DNA of 19,945 nt from QHWK01 sp035315685 (GCA_035315685.1 DATFXR010000735.1:1-19945), one strand, 5' to 3'; counted from the first letter of the stretch, positions 7,168 through 15,902 are shown. The notes: generated by a model not told the origin, from the sequence alone. A program made the numbers and translations.

Positions 7168-7244
7168 GGGCGCTTAGCTCAGTTGGTTAGAGCGCGTGCT
7201 TCACACGCACGAGGTCGAAGGTTCGAGTCCTTCAGCGCCCACCA
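7168..7244 (+). tRNA. tRNA-Val (anticodon CAC)
   Basis: A full cloverleaf can be drawn. The acceptor GGGCGCT (7168-7174) pairs with AGCGCCC (7234-7240). The D-stem is GCTC/GAGC. The anticodon stem CGTGC/GCACG closes loop TTCACAC with anticodon CAC at 7202-7204. The variable loop is AGGTC. The T-stem GAAGG/CCTTC closes loop TTCGAGT. A discriminator A (7241) and an encoded CCA (7242-7244) follow. It decodes GUG valine codons. I see no strong terminator in the 174 bp downstream and no duplicated 3' end that would mark an integration site. Confidence 0.97.
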
Positions 7245-7418
7245 GCGACCCACCGCAACACACGGGTCGACTCAACCGACGTGGACACCAGCCTCGACGC
7301 CCGTCAACGCGCGAGCGACCAGTATTCGCGTTCCCGCTGCCGCGACCTCTGAATCCGCGATCGACGAATCGGCAATCAACCGGTCGGCCAGCCTCAACGA
7401 TCGCGAAGCGCTGCAGCA

Positions 7419-8780
7419 TTACATCTTGAGCTGAGCGGGACGCAGGGTCACGAACACACCGAATCCGAAGTTGACGCGATTGCCGTACAACGATGTGAGC
7501 GATTCGGGCACGACGCTCGCCGATACGATGGCACCGACGCCTGGCTTCAGGCCGGCGGATGCGCGGAAAAATCGCGTGTAGCCGCCTTCGAACTTCGCGA
7601 CGGTGAACACGTCCGTCGACTCGATGCCGAGGTCATGACCGGTCTTTCCGGACACCTCGACGCGGCCGAACCAGGTGTCGCGCTCGTCGAACGTCACGTT
7701 CGTTTCCGCCAGCCACGCGTGCGTCGCGTCACTTCCCTGCTCCTGGTTGCGGCTCCATCCGACCGTGCTCGCCCAGATGCTGCCCTCGCGAAGCAGGCGG
7801 TGATAGGTGGCTGACGCCGTGCCGCGAGTGACGTCGATGCGTGGACCACCTTCGTGGCTCTCTTCGGCCTCGGTCAGTCGGCCTGCAGAAACCTGCAGCG
7901 CCCACCGGCTGGTCGGAAGAAACCAGACGCGCCCGGACCAGGAATCCAGTGCGCCGAAATCGAAGTTGGTGCGGTTCTCGTCGGGCTCGCGTCCGTTGAA
8001 GACGGAGGCCTCGGTCTTCCACACCTTGCCATACAGGCCGCCGGTCACGACGCCGTAGGCGATATGCGTGGAATCGAACCAGTGGTGCGTGATCGGTGCG
8101 ATGGGACTCGGCATCGCGGAGATGCGATGCGAAAACGCCGTCGGCCCGAGCGCGGGCTCGCCCACCGGACCACCATACAGCTCCAGCCGCACATCGCCCG
8201 CGAGCGGCCGATCGTAGGTCGCCGCCAGCTCCATGAAGAGGTCGTGCGGATGCTGGCGGTCGTGAATCGCCTCGCCCTCGCAGACCTCTCCGCTCGCGAG
8301 CAAATCGGGATAGCCGCAGCCGCGAACCGTCCACGGCTCCAGGCTCATCATCGCTCGCAGCCGGAGGTGACCGGCGCCGACCGACCGACCGGCCATCCCC
8401 ATGAACCAGTTGACGCTTCCGGCCTGGTCGCTGCCTCGATCGCCGCTCTCGTACAGATAGTGGAAAAACACGCTTCCGTGCGCCATCAGCGTCCACGGAC
8501 CTGCCTGGGCGTGGAGCGCGTACATCGGCGTGTCATCCGGCAGCCACGACGTGCCTGAGCCATCGCGCGTCGGAGGCATCCACATGTGGTCGCCATGCTC
8601 CATCTGCATGTGTTGCATGTCGTGTTGCTGCGCGGCGTCATCGCCGCCGGCCGCCGATGAGGGCGGATCGTGCGGTTGGTGAACCTCGCTGGCCGCCGGC
8701 TGCGCAGCGGCCCGACCGGCACCGAGAACGAAGAACGTCAGCGCCACGGTAAGAACTGATGATTGAGCGTTCGTGTACAT
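7419..8780 (-). CDS. Outer-membrane beta-barrel-like protein with His/Met-rich N-terminus
   Basis: This 453-residue exported protein has a signal peptide at 1-26 (hydrophobic VLTVALTFFVLGA, then GRAAA before Q). Residues 34-69 are rich in His and Met (QQHDMQHMQMEHGDHMWM), a likely soft-metal-binding tail. The rest alternates aromatic and polar residues and Gly-rich turns, as in outer-membrane barrels. Blocks such as HDRQHPHDLFMELA, GPVGEPALGP, APITHHWFDSTHIAYGVVTGGLY and FNGREPDENR look like a conserved but uncharacterised family I associate with metal-resistance loci. Only two Cys are visible (GCGYPD and GEVCEG). It is the last gene of the terC operon, 54 nt after the small Cys/His protein, and converges on tRNA-Val. 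It resembles CopB in design, but homology is not established. Confidence 0.75.
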   Translation of the reverse strand: MYTNAQSSVLTVALTFFVLGAGRAAAQPAASEVHQPHDPPSSAAGGDDAAQQHDMQHMQMEHGDHMWMPPTRDGSGTSWLPDDTPMYALHAQAGPWTLMAHGSVFFHYLYESGDRGSDQAGSVNWFMGMAGRSVGAGHLRLRAMMSLEPWTVRGCGYPDLLASGEVCEGEAIHDRQHPHDLFMELAATYDRPLAGDVRLELYGGPVGEPALGPTAFSHRISAMPSPIAPITHHWFDSTHIAYGVVTGGLYGKVWKTEASVFNGREPDENRTNFDFGALDSWSGRVWFLPTSRWALQVSAGRLTEAEESHEGGPRIDVTRGTASATYHRLLREGSIWASTVGWSRNQEQGSDATHAWLAETNVTFDERDTWFGRVEVSGKTGHDLGIESTDVFTVAKFEGGYTRFFRASAGLKPGVGAIVSASVVPESLTSLYGNRVNFGFGVFVTLRPAQLKM

Positions 8781-8834
8781 GCACCCCTGCCCGCCTGAAG
8801 GTTTCGATTGGAACGCGGTCGACGGCGGGCAGGA

Positions 8835-9218
8835 TTAGATTCGGAGCGGGATCGCGAGATGGACCTCGACGCGGTCCGGGACGCGTGAAGGTCCGTCCGT
8901 CGGACGCGCCGATGTTCGGACGAGGGTGGCTGTGTCGCTCGCCAGCACCTCCGCCGCAAGCAGCGAGGCGTCCGAGTGTCGCGCGGCCGCGACGCCCGGT
9001 GTGGTCGCTTCGCCGTCGTGGTCGCATGGATGCGCATGCACCGACAGCGTCGGCGGGGCGGTACCAGATTCGTGACAAGACGGCTGATGCGTTGCCGCGT
9101 GCGCGACGGACGGATGCACGTGCAGCGTCTGGCACGTGATCCGGCACACCTCCAGCACGACCGGGGCACTCGCGACGGCGAGTGCGATCAGCAACGCGAT
9201 GCCGCCTCGTCTGATCAT
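8835..9218 (-). CDS. Small exported Cys/His-rich protein, function unknown
   Basis: With the start at ATG 9218 the protein has 127 residues. A short RR-containing N-terminus and a hydrophobic stretch (about 6-22) form a signal peptide or anchor. The exported part has four Cys (C25, C29, C48, C65), with C25-RIT-C29 right after the hydrophobic segment, and about ten His, several paired with Cys (SCHE, HAHPCDHD). This suggests metal binding in the periplasm. No named domain is recognised. An in-frame GTG at 9254 would overlap the terC stop, but it places 12 extra residues before the signal peptide, so the ATG is preferred. The position between terC and the His/Met-rich outer-membrane protein supports a metal-related role. 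Confidence 0.65.
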   Translation of the reverse strand: MIRRGGIALLIALAVASAPVVLEVCRITCQTLHVHPSVAHAATHQPSCHESGTAPPTLSVHAHPCDHDGEATTPGVAAARHSDASLLAAEVLASDTATLVRTSARPTDGPSRVPDRVEVHLAIPLRI

Positions 9219-9253
9219 CAACGCCAGTATACCCTTCACGGCCCGCACGGCCA

Positions 9254-9991
<738 letters not shown>

Positions 9992-9999
9992 GGCGCAAC

Positions 10000-10008
10000 A
10001 ACGTATCA
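10000..10008 (-). promoter_or_regulatory. Extended -10-like element of terC
   Basis: The minus strand reads TGATACGTT. The hexamer TACGTT matches TATAAT at only 3 of 6 positions but carries the TGn extension. It ends exactly 8 nt before the ATG at 9991, the same distance as at upp and the amidohydrolase gene, and no Shine-Dalgarno is present. Confidence 0.35.
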
Positions 10009-10067
10009 GGTTTTGATAAGGGAGCGGATCCGAGCGGCCGGGAGCAGCCGCCGCGGGTCGGGGCGTC

Positions 10068-10245
10068 GGGATCGCGCGGGAAAGCAACCGCCGAGACCGC
10101 AGAGCGCGCCGAGTTTCTCTTCACAACGAAATCTCTGCGAGCTCTGCGTGCTCCGGGATCGCGTGGGAAAGCAACCGCCGAAACCGCAGAGCGCGCGGAG
10201 TTTTTCTTCACAAAGAAATCTCTGCGATCTCTGCGTGCTCTGCGG
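10068..10245. repeat. Two direct copies of an 87-bp CTCTGCG-type repeat
   Basis: Copy 1 runs from 10068 to 10154 and copy 2 from 10155 to 10245. Both start GGGATCGCG, contain GGGAAAGCAACCGCCGA and CCGCAGAGCGCG, and end in repeated TCTGCG 9-mers. In copy 2, CCGCAGAGC (10184-10192) pairs with GCTCTGCGG (10237-10245) around an inner TTTCTT/AAGAAA-type hairpin, so it could fold as a terminator for the upstream histidine kinase gene. The copies differ by scattered substitutions and copy 1 has lost one arm. Frames through this region on either strand translate the repeat and are not genes. Confidence 0.88.
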
Positions 10246-10279
10246 TTGCCTTTGGGACCGCCACGTGGAATTCGGACGC

Positions 10280-12901
10280 TTACGCCGCACCGGGTCGGCG
10301 TACGGCGAGCGTCGCAATGGCGACGATCAGTTCCAACGGGTCGATCGGTTTCACCAGGTGCATCTGGAACCCGCTCGCCAGCGCGGTGACACGATCGCGC
10401 GAGCGGGCGTAGGCAGTAAGCGCGGCGGCCGGCGTGCTGCGGGCCGGTTCTTCCAGCTGGCGCACCGCGCGGATGAACTGCAGGCCATCCATCTCCGGCA
10501 TGCCGACATCGGCAATGATCACGTCACGCGGCTGCATTCTGAGCCTCTCGAGCGCTTCACGCGCCGAGCGGGCCGTCGAGACCGTCGCGCCTGCACCTTC
10601 GAGCACCGTCCGGAGCAGGTTCAGCGAATCGTGCTCGTCGTCCACGGCCAGCACCCGTACGCCGTCGAGTCGGGGCCGATCGTCGAGCACCGGCGCCTGC
10701 CGATCGACGCGCGGTTGCTCGCGCGACTCGACCTCCATGGGCCGGTGCACGATCATCAGCGGCAGCCGGACCGTGAAGGTCGCGCCCTTGCCCGGTCCGC
10801 CGCTCGCCGCCGTGACGGTTCCGCCGTGAAGCTCGGTGAGCTGTTTGGCGATCGCGAGCCCCAGCCCGAGCCCGCCATGCTGCCGCGCAAACGTGGCGTC
10901 TGCCTGCCTGAACCGCTCGAAGACGAACGGCAGGAACTCGGGCTCGATGCCGCGGCCGGTGTCGCTGACCGTGACCTCGACGTGAGAGTTCACCTGCGAC
11001 AACCGGAGCTGAACTCGCCCGCCGCGCGGGGTGAACTTGATCGCGTTGGAGAGCAGGTTCCAGACCACCTGCTGAAGCCGATCGGCATCGCCAAAGACCG
11101 GCGTCGTCAACGGATCGATGACGGTTTCCACGCGAACGCCCTTGGCATCCGCTGCCGGAGTGACGGTTGCCACCGCGTCATTCAGAATGAGCGGCAGGTC
11201 GACCGTCTCGACGTTCAAGCGCAGGCGGCCAGCCACGATGCGCGACACCTCGAGCACGTCTTCGATCATCTGCTTGAGTGCGGTCGCGTTCCGCTCGATG
11301 ATGTCGAGCGCCGGTTGGACCTTCCCCTCCGGCAGCATCTGCAGCCGCAGCATGCGGGTGTAGCCAAGCACCGCGTTGAGCGGCGTCCGCAATTCGTGTG
11401 AGAGCGTCGCCAGGAATTCGTCCTTCAACCGGCTGGCTTCGTTGGCGCGGGTATAGGCGCGCGCGTTCTCGACCGCCAGCGAGGCGCGCGCTGCCAGCTC
11501 GCGAGCAAAACGCAGGTCGTCGCCTGTGTACTCCCGTCCGGACTCGGCGCTGACGAAGGTGATGGCGCCGAACGCCTTGCCGTGCGCCATCAGCGGCACG
11601 CACATGTACGACGTGAGGTTCAGTTCCCGCATCACGCGGAGACGGTCCTCGTCCCCGACCGCGGCCGCGAGCGTCGATGCGGGAATCCGCGACAAGTAAG
11701 CGGCCGTACCGTTCCTGATCACCGCGTGCACGCCACCCGGCGCGTCCGGATCCATCGGATAGCGCTGTTCCACGCTTCGTCCGGGCGCGAGCTTTCGCGG
11801 ATCGACCTGGGCGACCGCCAGGCGCTGCAGCGCGCCGTGTTCGCCGACGATGTCAACCGCGCACCAGTCGGCGATGGCGGGAACCGCCATGGTCGCCAGC
11901 GACCTCAGCGTCGACTCGTAGTCGAGCGACGCGCTCAGTGCCGTACTCGCATCTGCGAGAAACGTCGCCTGCTGCCGGGCGTGGTCCGCCTCGTCGCGGG
12001 CGTGGCGCTGTTGTTCGTAGAGCTCGGCGGTGGTCAATGCCGCCGCGGTGAGATTCGCGAGCGCGCGGCCCACCTGGACGTCGACGTCGCGATAAGGGCG
12101 CCGCTGACGCGAGTAGAACACCATCGTGCCGGTTCGCGCGCCTCGAATGGCGAGCGGAAACACGATCATCGAGACGATGCCTTCCTGTCGAAATGCCTCT
12201 CGCAGGTCGCCCAGCTCCGCAGCGCCAGCCACGTCCTCGAAAATGAGCGGATCCGGGAACAACCTGACCGGCCGGGCCGGTTCCGCGTCCCGCGGAACCA
12301 CCCGCGCGGCGAATTCCTCGGAAACGCCAGCTGAGCGCACGACTCGCCACGGACCGGTCGCGTCAAGGCGCCAGAACGCGTAGGCGTCGGACGAGAAGAC
12401 GGCGCGCGCAACATCGATTGACGCGGACAGCACGGCGTTCGAATCGGGCGAGCCGAGAATCGACGCCGACGCCGACGCCAGATCGATCAGCCGATCGTGC
12501 AGCTCGTGCAGCTCGGCTTCGATGCGCTTGCGATCCGAGATGTCGCGCGCGATCTTCGAGGCCCCGACAATCGTTCCGGCCGCGTCACGAATCGGGGAGA
12601 CCGTCAGCGAGATGGCGACGGTGGTGCCGTCTTTCCGGCGACGAATCGTATCGAAGTGCTCGACGCGCTCGCCGCGGCGCACACGGCTGAGGACCATGTC
12701 CTCTTCGGCGAGTCGGTCCGACGGAATCAGGATGGTGATCGACCGACCGATTGCGTCGGCGGCGGTGTACCCGAACAACTGCTCGGCGCCGCGGTTCCAC
12801 GACGTGATGATGCCGTTCAGGTCCTTGCTGACAATCGCGTCGCTCGATGACTCGACGATCGCGGCCAGGCGGTGGGTGGGGTCAGGTGGGCGGATGTCCA
12901 C
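10280..12901 (-). CDS. Hybrid sensor histidine kinase (PAS-GAF-GAF-HisKA-HATPase-REC)
   Basis: This 873-residue cytoplasmic protein has no membrane segments. Domains in order are PAS with PAC (about 10-128), GAF 1 (about 145-292), GAF 2 (about 312-480), HisKA with phospho-acceptor H502 in TLSHELRTP, HATPase_c (about 600-716) with N-box N615/N619, G1 box DTGRGIEP (647-654) and G2 box GGLGLGLAI, and a C-terminal receiver (about 747-865) with acidic pair D754/D755, phospho-acceptor D798 in IIADVGMPEMDG and K851. It senses a soluble or redox signal, autophosphorylates and passes phosphate to its own receiver. No output regulator gene is next to it. The start is GTG 12901, and no clear Shine-Dalgarno is visible. 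It stands alone, with repeats downstream and a divergent spacer upstream. The signal cannot be inferred. Confidence 0.94.
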   Translation of the reverse strand: MDIRPPDPTHRLAAIVESSSDAIVSKDLNGIITSWNRGAEQLFGYTAADAIGRSITILIPSDRLAEEDMVLSRVRRGERVEHFDTIRRRKDGTTVAISLTVSPIRDAAGTIVGASKIARDISDRKRIEAELHELHDRLIDLASASASILGSPDSNAVLSASIDVARAVFSSDAYAFWRLDATGPWRVVRSAGVSEEFAARVVPRDAEPARPVRLFPDPLIFEDVAGAAELGDLREAFRQEGIVSMIVFPLAIRGARTGTMVFYSRQRRPYRDVDVQVGRALANLTAAALTTAELYEQQRHARDEADHARQQATFLADASTALSASLDYESTLRSLATMAVPAIADWCAVDIVGEHGALQRLAVAQVDPRKLAPGRSVEQRYPMDPDAPGGVHAVIRNGTAAYLSRIPASTLAAAVGDEDRLRVMRELNLTSYMCVPLMAHGKAFGAITFVSAESGREYTGDDLRFARELAARASLAVENARAYTRANEASRLKDEFLATLSHELRTPLNAVLGYTRMLRLQMLPEGKVQPALDIIERNATALKQMIEDVLEVSRIVAGRLRLNVETVDLPLILNDAVATVTPAADAKGVRVETVIDPLTTPVFGDADRLQQVVWNLLSNAIKFTPRGGRVQLRLSQVNSHVEVTVSDTGRGIEPEFLPFVFERFRQADATFARQHGGLGLGLAIAKQLTELHGGTVTAASGGPGKGATFTVRLPLMIVHRPMEVESREQPRVDRQAPVLDDRPRLDGVRVLAVDDEHDSLNLLRTVLEGAGATVSTARSAREALERLRMQPRDVIIADVGMPEMDGLQFIRAVRQLEEPARSTPAAALTAYARSRDRVTALASGFQMHLVKPIDPLELIVAIATLAVRRPGAA

Positions 12902-12994
12902 GCGCGATTGTCATGTTACGTCGAGAAAGGCCCGACTCACGCGCCAGCGGCAGCCAACGGCAGCTGAGCCGCACAACGCACGGCGCTTCTCGTG

Positions 12995-13210
12995 CTACGA
13001 ATTGCTGAGAACCGCCGCGTACCACTCGAGCTCAGAGCGGCAAGGGATCGGCACGCGATAAATGGTTCGCGATGTTGCCTGCCGGACCAGCGCGACCTGC
13101 GCCGCGTCGTCCGATGGATAGACGAATCCGTCTTCGACCGGAACTTCGCGCTACCGGGCGGGCGAGACGCCTGGCGCGTCACGGTCTCCTTGCGAAGATA
13201 AATCGTGCAT
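12995..13210 (-). pseudogene. Possible 72-codon gene remnant with one in-frame TAG
   Basis: From ATG 13210 to TAG 12995 the frame is continuous except for one TAG at 13151-13153 (codon 20). After that stop, 51 codons read as plausible protein (for example EDGFVYPSDDAAQ, RTIYRVPIPCRSELEWYAA), with purine-rich first codon positions. No family is recognised. It may be a small gene broken by a point mutation, or a chance frame in GC-rich DNA. Confidence 0.28.
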
Positions 13211-13280
13211 CTCCCATGGCGATCGACGATGGTCTGGCTAGGATCTCAGAACACTCAGCTCAGATCCTCGAGCGCTTTCG

Positions 13281-13286
13281 AAGGAG
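13281..13286 (+). promoter_or_regulatory. Strong Shine-Dalgarno that decides the phosphoesterase start
   Basis: AAGGAG lies 7 nt before GTG 13294. The alternative ATG at 13216 has no such site, and the codons between the two starts include AGG, AGA, CGA and CTT, which are rare in the neighbouring genes. Confidence 0.7.
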
Positions 13287-13293
13287 ATCACTT

Positions 13294-14592
13294 GTGGGAA
13301 CCGTTGTCGTGCCGTACAGCAACATTCAACAGGCGTTCACCGAGCGGCCGGACGCCGTGCACAAGGTCGTCGACGACGCCGTCAACACGGTTGCGGCGGG
13401 AGACGCCATGCGAAAAGCACAGCTCCTCGCCGACTGGCATCAGGCGGTCGCGGCGCTCGAATCGGCCGACCAGGGATCGACGATTCTGTCGACCCCACAG
13501 AACGACCTGGCATCCCGCCTGCAGACGATGATTGCCCACCGGGCGGCGGCCGGCGACAAGGTTCAGACCATCTCTCCTCGGGACACGGTCGTCACCCCAC
13601 AAGGCAACGAAACCACTGTCGAGGAAACCGTCCAAGTCAAGTTCGACAACAACGACTTGATTGGCTGGCTGGGCACCGGCCTCGTGATCATTCTCGATCC
13701 AAAGCGAGCCGTGTTTCTTCCGCCGCCCTCGACCCCGGAACCGATTCCTGACAACGCGAAGATCGCGATGTTCTCGGACTGGGGCACCGGCATGTACGGC
13801 GCGACGGTCATCGCCGACAGCATTCAGAACAAGCTTCGCGAATGCGACGTCATCCTGCATCTCGGAGACACCTACTACTCGGGAACCGACGACGAAGTGC
13901 GCGATCGGCTCTGCACAGACTGGCCGAAGCGAACCGGCGTCCTCAATCGTGCGTTGAACGGCAATCACGAGATGTACTCCGGCGGGCAGGGCTACTTCGC
14001 CGCCCTGGGATCGTTCTTCCACCAATCATCGAGTTGCGTCGCGCTGCAGAACACGAACTGGCTGATTCTCGGGCTGGACACCTCGTACGACGACTTCGAC
14101 CTCGCGCCGGCGCAGGTCGACTGGATCAACGCGATGATCAAGGCAGCCGGGACGCGGAAAGTAATCCTGTGCTCGCATCATCAGCCGTTCTCGGCGCTCG
14201 ACGAGCAGGGGCCGAAGCTCCAGGCGGCTCTGGGCCCGCTGCTCGAGGCCGGCCGAATCGAAGCGTGGTTCTGGGGCCACGAACATCGGCTGGTCGTGTA
14301 TGAGCCGCACCCGATCTGGGGAGTGAAAGGCCGATGCATCGGCCACGGCGGGTTCCCGTCGTTCCGGGACACGTCGATCGGCGGCCGCGGCATGAACTAT
14401 CAGTGGATTCACATCCAGCCGCGGCCGCACGCACCCGAAGGACTCGTCCTCGACGGACCAAACTTCTGGGTGACGTCCGCGCCCGACCAGTACAGCCCGC
14501 ACGGTTACGTGTTCCTGGAGTTCGAGGGCGACAAACTGTTCGAAACCTATCGGACCGCGGACAACGTCGGCCTCATGCGCTGGCAGGTGTGA
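13294..14592 (+). CDS. Purple-acid-phosphatase-like metallophosphoesterase
   Basis: The protein has 432 residues from GTG 13294, or 458 from ATG 13216. The calcineurin-like domain spans about 154-425 and has the full ligand set of the purple acid phosphatase type: D162 in SDWGTG, D192 and Y195 in GDTYYSG, N224-H225-E226 in NGNHEMY, H295/H296 in CSHHQPF, and H329/H331 in WGHEHR. It should hydrolyse a phosphomonoester or diester with a two-metal centre. The presence of the Tyr suggests an Fe(III)-M(II) site. There is no signal peptide, which is unusual for purple acid phosphatases, so it is probably cytoplasmic. Residues 1-150 are an extra N-terminal region with no recognised domain. The 3' end overlaps the convergent Gfo/Idh/MocA gene by 20 bp. 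The substrate is unknown. Confidence 0.87.
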   Translation: MGTVVVPYSNIQQAFTERPDAVHKVVDDAVNTVAAGDAMRKAQLLADWHQAVAALESADQGSTILSTPQNDLASRLQTMIAHRAAAGDKVQTISPRDTVVTPQGNETTVEETVQVKFDNNDLIGWLGTGLVIILDPKRAVFLPPPSTPEPIPDNAKIAMFSDWGTGMYGATVIADSIQNKLRECDVILHLGDTYYSGTDDEVRDRLCTDWPKRTGVLNRALNGNHEMYSGGQGYFAALGSFFHQSSSCVALQNTNWLILGLDTSYDDFDLAPAQVDWINAMIKAAGTRKVILCSHHQPFSALDEQGPKLQAALGPLLEAGRIEAWFWGHEHRLVVYEPHPIWGVKGRCIGHGGFPSFRDTSIGGRGMNYQWIHIQPRPHAPEGLVLDGPNFWVTSAPDQYSPHGYVFLEFEGDKLFETYRTADNVGLMRWQV

Positions 14593-15583
14593 TGTCGATT
14601 GGCCGTCCCTGGCGAGAGGACGCGTAGATCGCCTCGATCAGCTGTACGCTGCGGCGGCCCTCACGGCCGTCGCAGCACGGCCTCCTCCGATTGCTGAACG
14701 CCTGAATGAAGTCGACGAACACGTCTCGATGGGCCGAGACGTCGGACACCACCGGCGACGCGACGTTCTGGGGCGGAGGATTCGAGGACGCCGCCGCTGC
14801 GTCCGAGAGGAGACGATCGCCGTCGAGCATCGCCGTTCCCGTCGATCCGCTGATTTCGATCCGTCGCGGCCGGCCCGGGTAGGCGCACGTCGCCGCTTCG
14901 ATGGTCCCGAGCGCGCCGCTGGCGAACTCGAGCGTCGCAACCACGGTGTCCTCGACCTCGATGTCATGGAACCGCGTCGCCGTCGTCCCAGCCACGCGCG
15001 TCACCGGACCGCAGAGCCAGAGCAGCAAATCGACGGTATGGATCGCCTGGTTCATCAGCACACCGCCGCCGTCGAGCGCCGACGTGCCGCGCCACCGCGA
15101 GTCGCGGTAGTACTCGGGCGGACGCCACCAGGGCACCTGCGCGTGCACGAGTGACAGCGTTCCGAGCGTCCCGGAGTCCACCGTGGACTTCAGCGCGCGA
15201 ACCTCCCGCTTGACGCGATCCTGAAAGATGACGCCGAGCGTCACGCCCGCGCGATCGGCGGCGGCAATCAACGCGTCGACGCGTGCGACGGTGATCTCGA
15301 GCGGCTTCTCCACGAGGACGTGAATGCCGCGGCGCACGGCGGCGGCGGCGTGCTCACCGTGCACGCCCGACGGCGTTCCAACCACGACCATGTCGAGCGG
15401 CGGCCCGTCGAAGAGCCGATCGACCGAGTCACAGGCGCGCGCGCCTACCGAGTCAGCGACGACGCGTGCCTGTTCGAGGCGGGGTGCGTACACGGCGACG
15501 AGGTTCACGCCGTCGAGGCCGGCAAGCGCGCGCGCGTGCGTCGTGCTGATGTTGCCGGCGCCGATCAACCCGACCCGCGTCAC
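14573..15583 (-). CDS. Gfo/Idh/MocA family NAD(P)-dependent oxidoreductase
   Basis: This 336-residue cytoplasmic protein begins with a Rossmann fold: GLIGAGNIS (5-13), GTPSGVHGEHA (69-79) and the family EKP motif (92-94). The C-terminal substrate domain has LDGGGVLMNQAIHTVDLLLW (170-189), where H182 and D185 are the usual active-site region. Such enzymes oxidise or reduce sugars and cyclitols. The start chosen is GTG 15583, with AGGTGA about 9 nt upstream and the N-terminus matching the family there. A GTG at 15604 would add seven residues without a ribosome site. It follows the frameshifted Ig-like gene by 22 nt and sits near the ABC transporter and lactonase, which suggests a sugar pathway. 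The substrate is not predictable. Confidence 0.9.
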   Translation of the reverse strand: MTRVGLIGAGNISTTHARALAGLDGVNLVAVYAPRLEQARVVADSVGARACDSVDRLFDGPPLDMVVVGTPSGVHGEHAAAAVRRGIHVLVEKPLEITVARVDALIAAADRAGVTLGVIFQDRVKREVRALKSTVDSGTLGTLSLVHAQVPWWRPPEYYRDSRWRGTSALDGGGVLMNQAIHTVDLLLWLCGPVTRVAGTTATRFHDIEVEDTVVATLEFASGALGTIEAATCAYPGRPRRIEISGSTGTAMLDGDRLLSDAAAASSNPPPQNVASPVVSDVSAHRDVFVDFIQAFSNRRRPCCDGREGRRSVQLIEAIYASSRQGRPIDITPASA

Positions 15584-15605
15584 GCCGGCGTCACCTGACG
15601 GCACG

Positions 15606-15855
15606 TCAACAGATGACCGTTGCGGTGTTGCTCCGTGTCACGTTGTCGGCTGTCGCCCTGATGTCGAGCGGATTGGAATTCCCGCCAGTACGTCCTGTCA
15701 CTGAGATCTGAACGGCAAAGGCGCCGACCGAGTTGGGCGACCGGGGCGCCGTTGCTGAAGACTTCAACGGTAGCGCCGGTGAGCTGGCCTTCGACGAGGA
15801 TCGAGTTGTTGCAGACTGAAACGGGCCCAACGACTCTCGGTGGGATCAACGCCAT
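15606..15855 (-). pseudogene. Small Ig-like/beta-sandwich protein gene with a 1-nt frameshift
   Basis: ATG 15855 has a strong GGAGGG Shine-Dalgarno 5 nt upstream. The first 40 codons read MALIPPRVVGPVSVCNN through TVEVFSNGAPVA. A sensible continuation (NSVGAFAVQISVTGRTGG to TATVIC-stop) is in the next frame. Removing one C from the CCC at 15735-15737 joins them into an 82-residue protein resembling the short beta-sandwich repeats seen in acidobacterial proteins. The span is 250 bp, one more than a multiple of three. No signal peptide is seen. It could be a mutation, a sequencing or assembly indel, or a shift site. If read without the shift, the first frame runs to 15580. Confidence 0.6.
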
Positions 15856-15893
15856 CGGTTCCCTCCGCCGGACACCGGTTTTGATCGGCGCGC

Positions 15894-15902
15894 ATCTTAG
15901 CA
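15894..15902 (-). promoter_or_regulatory. Possible extended -10 before the Ig-like gene
   Basis: The minus strand reads TGCTAAGAT (TGn plus TAAGAT, 4 of 6 matches), 38 nt before ATG 15855 and downstream of the hairpin that ends the ABC operon. The -35 region is weak. It would let the Ig-like and oxidoreductase genes be transcribed apart from the transporter. Confidence 0.3.

Larger units (their letters stand above)
12902..13293. other. 392-bp spacer between divergent kinase and phosphoesterase genes
   Basis: This stretch holds one possibly decayed minus-strand frame (12995-13210), a small GCACG/CGTGC hairpin (12978-12995) just after that frame's stop, and a dyad GGATCT/AGATCC (13241-13246 and 13262-13267) in the presumed leader of the phosphoesterase gene. 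Promoter hexamers for either flanking gene are not convincing. Confidence 0.45.

Noticed and set aside
7168..7244. tRNA-Val as an integration site for a mobile island
   Set aside because: No integrase, no duplicated tRNA 3' end and no change in composition on either side within the window.
13216..13293. ATG 13216 as start of the metallophosphoesterase
   Set aside because: There is no Shine-Dalgarno, and the segment uses AGG, AGA, CGA and CTT codons unlike the rest of the gene. GTG 13294 has AAGGAG at an ideal distance.
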